Positions 13,295-15,844 of a stretch of 15,844 nucleotides of DNA are shown here, piece after piece (positions within the stretch are counted from its first letter, which is position 1; every line of letters starts with the position of its first letter). Position numbers and translations under genes: made by a program. The stretch is from an uncultured Prevotella sp. Lineage in GTDB: Bacteria > Bacteroidota > Bacteroidia > Bacteroidales > Bacteroidaceae. The stretch lies in assembly GCA_937877685.1 (NCBI GenBank), contig CALFGU010000106.1, positions 1 to 15,844 on the forward strand, written 5' to 3'. The notes under the pieces were generated by a model, which saw nothing but the letters and a program-made list of their open reading frames with translations, searched no databases and had not been told where the DNA came from.

Positions 13295-14635
13295 TTATAT
13301 CTCCAAATCGCTACCCATATAGAAACGGAGGAGCGCTTGATTGAGAAGGGCGGTGTACTTATCCTGAAGCAAACTTTGCTTTGCCTGAAGGTAGCGACCG
13401 CGACTGTCAAGAAGGTCGGTAATGTCCTTTTGCCCCTGCTGGAATTGGCGTTGCGTGTTTTCATAACTCAGTTCGAGGCTCTCTACATTGTCCTTGGCCG
13501 CCACATATTTCTGTTGGTTGGTTGTAGCGTTGAGCCAATAGGTTTCCACAGTGTTATAGAGGTCCTTCTGAGCATCAAGGTGGTCAAACTCTGCCGTAAG
13601 TTGTGAAATCTTTGCGCGTTCCACGTTGCTCTTCACCCTGCGGTTGTCATAAATAGGGATTTGCACGCCCAGACCTATGCTCATGTTGAAATTGTATTTC
13701 ATTTGTTGGCCCCACGTACGGGTAGAACCTGAAATATGACTGTCGCCGAGGCTACCGTTAAGGCTTACCGTGGGCCAATAAGCGCCCTTCGCCTTCAGGA
13801 GTGCCACTTCTGCTTGCTCCATACTTAGTTCGCTACGGCGAATTTCCGGACGGTTCATGAGGGCTGCGTTATAAACGTCCTGAGTTGAGGGTAACAACGC
13901 CATAATCAACGCTTCACTGGGAACAATAGTTGCTACGGAAATTTGCTCCGTAGGTCCGAGTTCCAAGAGTTGCTTCAAGGCGAGTTCCGCACTGCTAATT
14001 TGCGATGCTACATTAACGATGTCATAACGTCCCTGACTCACTTGCGCCTTGAGTTGAGCAAGGTCGGAGCGCGAGATTTGACCGTTGGTCAACATGCGTT
14101 CGCCACGGGCATACACAAGGGAGTCATGTTGGAGCAATTCTTGATTCACTTTGAGCGCTTCCTTCATGTAAAGGATTTGCACGTAAAGGTTGGCAATTTG
14201 TTCCTGAATGGAGTTGGCCTGAATCTCAAAATCCTGCTCGGCAATCTGCTTGCTCTTCTCGCTGGATGCGACATTGAGCGTGTTCTGTCGGCCATTCCAA
14301 ACAATCCAACTCGCACTCACGCCATACGAACCGCTCCAAGTAGCCTTGTCGGCAGCTGAGGAAGCGATACCTCCATTTACAAAATTTGTAGCAGATTCCG
14401 GGAAGGGACGGTACTGCACATTCTGCGAAATGTTCGCATTCAGCGAGGGCAACAACCCTGCTTTCGCCTCCTTCACACTCACCGCCGCAGAGGCAGTAGT
14501 TAATTGGCTTTTGCGCAACTGTATATTGTGCTCAAGGGCATGGTCGATGCATTCCTGCAACGTCCATACGCGCTCCTGCGCAGCCAATGCGGTAGTCACA
14601 CTGAGTGCTACCGCACATACAAAGGCTTTGTTCAT
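13295..14635 (-). CDS. TolC-family outer membrane efflux protein
   Basis: A 446-residue outer-membrane channel subunit; three copies form the exit duct for the MacA and permease complex. An N-terminal signal peptide is visible (MNKAFVCAVALSVTTALAAQE), cleaved near residue 19. The two OEP repeats begin WTLQECIDHALEHNIQL and NRPEIRRSELSMEQAEVALLKAKGAYWPTVSL, with long helical stretches rich in Gln, Ala and Leu after each. I chose the ATG at 14635 over a TTG at 14680, because the longer form would place an odd leader before the signal peptide and would overlap the -7 box. It is the first gene of the export block and is followed after 178 bases by macA, with octamer repeats in between. Confidence 0.92.
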   Translation of the reverse strand: MNKAFVCAVALSVTTALAAQERVWTLQECIDHALEHNIQLRKSQLTTASAAVSVKEAKAGLLPSLNANISQNVQYRPFPESATNFVNGGIASSAADKATWSGSYGVSASWIVWNGRQNTLNVASSEKSKQIAEQDFEIQANSIQEQIANLYVQILYMKEALKVNQELLQHDSLVYARGERMLTNGQISRSDLAQLKAQVSQGRYDIVNVASQISSAELALKQLLELGPTEQISVATIVPSEALIMALLPSTQDVYNAALMNRPEIRRSELSMEQAEVALLKAKGAYWPTVSLNGSLGDSHISGSTRTWGQQMKYNFNMSIGLGVQIPIYDNRRVKSNVERAKISQLTAEFDHLDAQKDLYNTVETYWLNATTNQQKYVAAKDNVESLELSYENTQRQFQQGQKDITDLLDSRGRYLQAKQSLLQDKYTALLNQALLRFYMGSDLEI

Positions 14636-14677
14636 ATTTTTCCTATATATAATAATGTGATAATTCTCTTGTGCCTG

Positions 14678-14685
14678 CAAAAGTA
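14678..14685 (-). promoter_or_regulatory. Candidate tolC -7 box
   Basis: On the minus strand TACTTTTG fits TAnnTTTG about 43 bases before the tolC ATG. No TTG stands 19 bases further upstream, so the -33 element is weak; activator control is possible. Confidence 0.45.
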
Positions 14686-14798
14686 CAAATTAAATATTGT
14701 TACCCCTCGCTAACCCTATGCTTTTTATATGGGGTATCGACAAAAGTAGGTTTTTTATCGCCCAAAGGGGGTGTCTGCGCAGAGCGAGCGGATAACTG

Positions 14799-14828
14799 TT
14801 GTACTCTAAAAAAAATATTGTATCTTTG
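14799..14828 (+). promoter_or_regulatory. Bacteroidetes-type promoter of ribE
   Basis: TTG (14799-14801), 19 bases, then TATCTTTG (14821-14828) exactly match the -33/-7 consensus. The ribE ATG follows 33 bases later. I see no flavin riboswitch in this short leader. Confidence 0.8.
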
Positions 14829-14861
14829 TCGGAGTTTAACCCCGAAATAAATAAATCCAAT

Positions 14862-15026
14862 ATGTTTTCAGGAATTGTAGAAGGAATGGCGCGCGTGGTT
14901 GCCATTGAAAAAGATCAAGAGAATATTCACTTCACACTCGAATGCCCTTTCACTTCAGAGTTGAAGATTGACCAAAGTGTGGCGCACAATGGTGTGTGCC
15001 TTACCGTAGTGAAAATTGAAGGTAAT
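14862..15026 (+). CDS. ribE: Riboflavin synthase, N-terminal fragment
   Basis: The first 55 codons encode the start of riboflavin synthase, the enzyme that dismutates two 6,7-dimethyl-8-ribityllumazine molecules into riboflavin. The family N-terminus MFSGIVEGMARV is exact, and the hallmark AHNGVCLTVVKIEG (41-54) closes the visible part. A full protein has about 200 residues in two similar barrels. Here the homology ends about residue 55 and the frame continues into unrelated sequence up to the TAA at 15189-15191. The start ATG at 14862 follows a strong promoter. The break marks either an assembly join or an insertion; the gene as seen here is not functional. Confidence 0.85.
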
Positions 15027-15191
15027 TCTGTTCTTTTGGAGTTTTGTGCAAATGAGGTTCCACAATTTATTTCCACATCCCAGATGAAAGGACTGCTAAA
15101 TGACAAATCAACCGGCAAGCAATTCTCAACAGTGAAAATTACCGGAAAAGTGTTGTTAAATAGGTTTTCACTAATTAAAATTGAAGTATAA
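15027..15191 (+). CDS. C-terminal fragment of an unrecognised protein
   Basis: About 54 codons continue in frame with the ribE fragment but match no riboflavin synthase sequence: the reading includes FCANEVPQFISTSQMKG and ends VKITGKVLLNRFSLIKIEV. I do not recognise the family. Composition is AT-rich with AAA and ATT codons, like the gene after it and unlike the core. Its stop is 12 bases before the next start, with a strong Shine-Dalgarno AAGGAG between, so the two look like consecutive genes of one mobile-element operon. Its N-terminal part is missing. The in-frame fusion with ribE is probably chance. Confidence 0.5.
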   Translation, partial: SVLLEFCANEVPQFISTSQMKGLLNDKSTGKQFSTVKITGKVLLNRFSLIKIEV

Positions 15192-15203
15192 AGGAGTTTT
15201 TAT

Positions 15204-15844
15204 ATGAGCAAAAGAATTGTAAAGCTAATCGAAAACTCCAACTATTCTGAACGTGAATTTCAAGCATTATATTCTTTGTATAAATATAGATGTTTATCGT
15301 TTGATCAACTGTACTTTTTACATTACGCTAAAAGCAAACTTGGTACACGAGATGTAGATACTGGATATATGAGAAGAAGAATGGCACAATTTAAAAAGGA
15401 TGGGCTTATTGAAAAAATGTCCAAGATTGAAAAGGATTGTCCTCCTCTCTTCTCTTTAACAACAGATGGAATTAAGGTTGTCAGAACATATTTTAATCTG
15501 TCAGCTGAGTCTGATAAGGATGATATCTTTGCAACAGACTTATCATATCCTGAAATTAAAGTTGAACCAAAATTTGCATTTCATCAATATTATCTAAATG
15601 CTTTTGCAATAAACCTTAATAAAATGTTTGCCGATGTTCGTGACTATGCATATGTTGATGAAAGACATATGAAAAAGTCTGAAAATATTCGTCCGGATGG
15701 TTTGTGTGTAATTCAAAAACAAAAAGTCATTATTGATGATCGAGAAGTATTTATACCAGAAACACATTTCTTTTTAGAAAATGATATGGGAACGGAAACA
15801 ATTGGCAAAATCCGTCAAAAGTTTGAAAGATATAGAGCTTTTAT
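15204..15844 (+). CDS. Replication-relaxation family protein, 3' truncated
   Basis: The frame is open from ATG 15204 to the window end, giving 213 residues. A strong AAGGAG ribosome-binding site lies 8 bases upstream, a Firmicutes-like feature unusual for Bacteroidetes. The N-terminal half looks like a winged-helix domain: SEREFQALYSLYKYRCLSF, then RRRMAQFKKDGLIEKM and PPLFSLTTDGIKVV. The C-terminal half has the family pattern IRPDGLCVI followed by HFFLENDMGTETIGKI and KFERYRAF, as in Replic_Relax (PF13814). These proteins are encoded on plasmids and conjugative elements of Firmicutes and are thought to help initiate replication or transfer. Codon use (AGA, AAA, TTA) differs from the core genes. 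Likely source is an integrative or plasmid element of a Firmicute. Confidence 0.75.
   Translation, partial: MSKRIVKLIENSNYSEREFQALYSLYKYRCLSFDQLYFLHYAKSKLGTRDVDTGYMRRRMAQFKKDGLIEKMSKIEKDCPPLFSLTTDGIKVVRTYFNLSAESDKDDIFATDLSYPEIKVEPKFAFHQYYLNAFAINLNKMFADVRDYAYVDERHMKKSENIRPDGLCVIQKQKVIIDDREVFIPETHFFLENDMGTETIGKIRQKFERYRAF

Noticed and set aside
14829..14861. Flavin (FMN) riboswitch before ribE
   Set aside because: Only about 30 bases separate the promoter from the start, too short for an RFN element, and none of its conserved stems are seen.
14636..14861. tRNA or small RNA in the tolC-ribE spacer
   Set aside because: No cloverleaf or strong hairpin with a T-run was found; a short TACCCC/GGGGTA pairing (around 14700-14737) is too weak to call.

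Overview
The core of this window (about 603 to 15025) reads as chromosomal DNA of a Bacteroidota bacterium, most likely order Bacteroidales and possibly Prevotellaceae (the family is an inference). Evidence: promoters of the Bacteroidetes type (-33 TTG, 19-bp spacer, -7 TAnnTTTG) before ndh and ribE, a near-perfect one before a DUF3332 lipoprotein, and isolated -7 boxes before other genes. The efflux pump has separate ATPase and permease genes and is followed by a LytS/LytTR pair.

Both ends look foreign. Bases 1 to about 600 encode, on the minus strand, an internal piece of an alkaline phosphatase. It abuts head-to-head a TPR gene that also lacks its 5' end. From about 15025 the riboflavin synthase homology stops, and AT-rich, Firmicutes-like mobile-element DNA follows: the C-terminal end of an unknown protein, then a replication-relaxation family protein. 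Two gene-breaking joins suggest a chimeric metagenome contig, though real rearrangement or insertion is not excluded.

Core layout: a TPR protein (+) converges on msrC and a Nudix hydrolase (-), a likely oxidative-damage pair. Then come a DUF3332 lipoprotein (-), proC (+), a GxxExxY-family nuclease-like gene (+) embedded in repeats, and proB (+). proC and proB are steps of proline synthesis, and the GxxExxY cassette sits between them. ndh (type II NADH dehydrogenase, -) follows after a strong hairpin terminator. The rest is one long minus-strand export and signalling block, in transcription order tolC, macA, ABC ATPase, MacB-like permease, lytS-type kinase, lytT-type regulator. It ends in a clear terminator at 7715-7748. 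A divergent ribE promoter leads into the right-hand join.

The most unusual material is intergenic. (1) A GxxExxY gene is flanked on the left by a 42-bp tandem array in one orientation and on the right by a 63-bp tandem array in the opposite orientation, sharing a core of about 30 bp. (2) Arrays of an octamer, AGGTTNTG, abut the start codons of ndh, lytT and macA at nearly the same distance. (3) A 22-bp-period repeat occurs in two separate spacers. (4) A 21-bp palindromic repeat lies in the ndh leader. (5) A nested dyad surrounds the proC -7 box.
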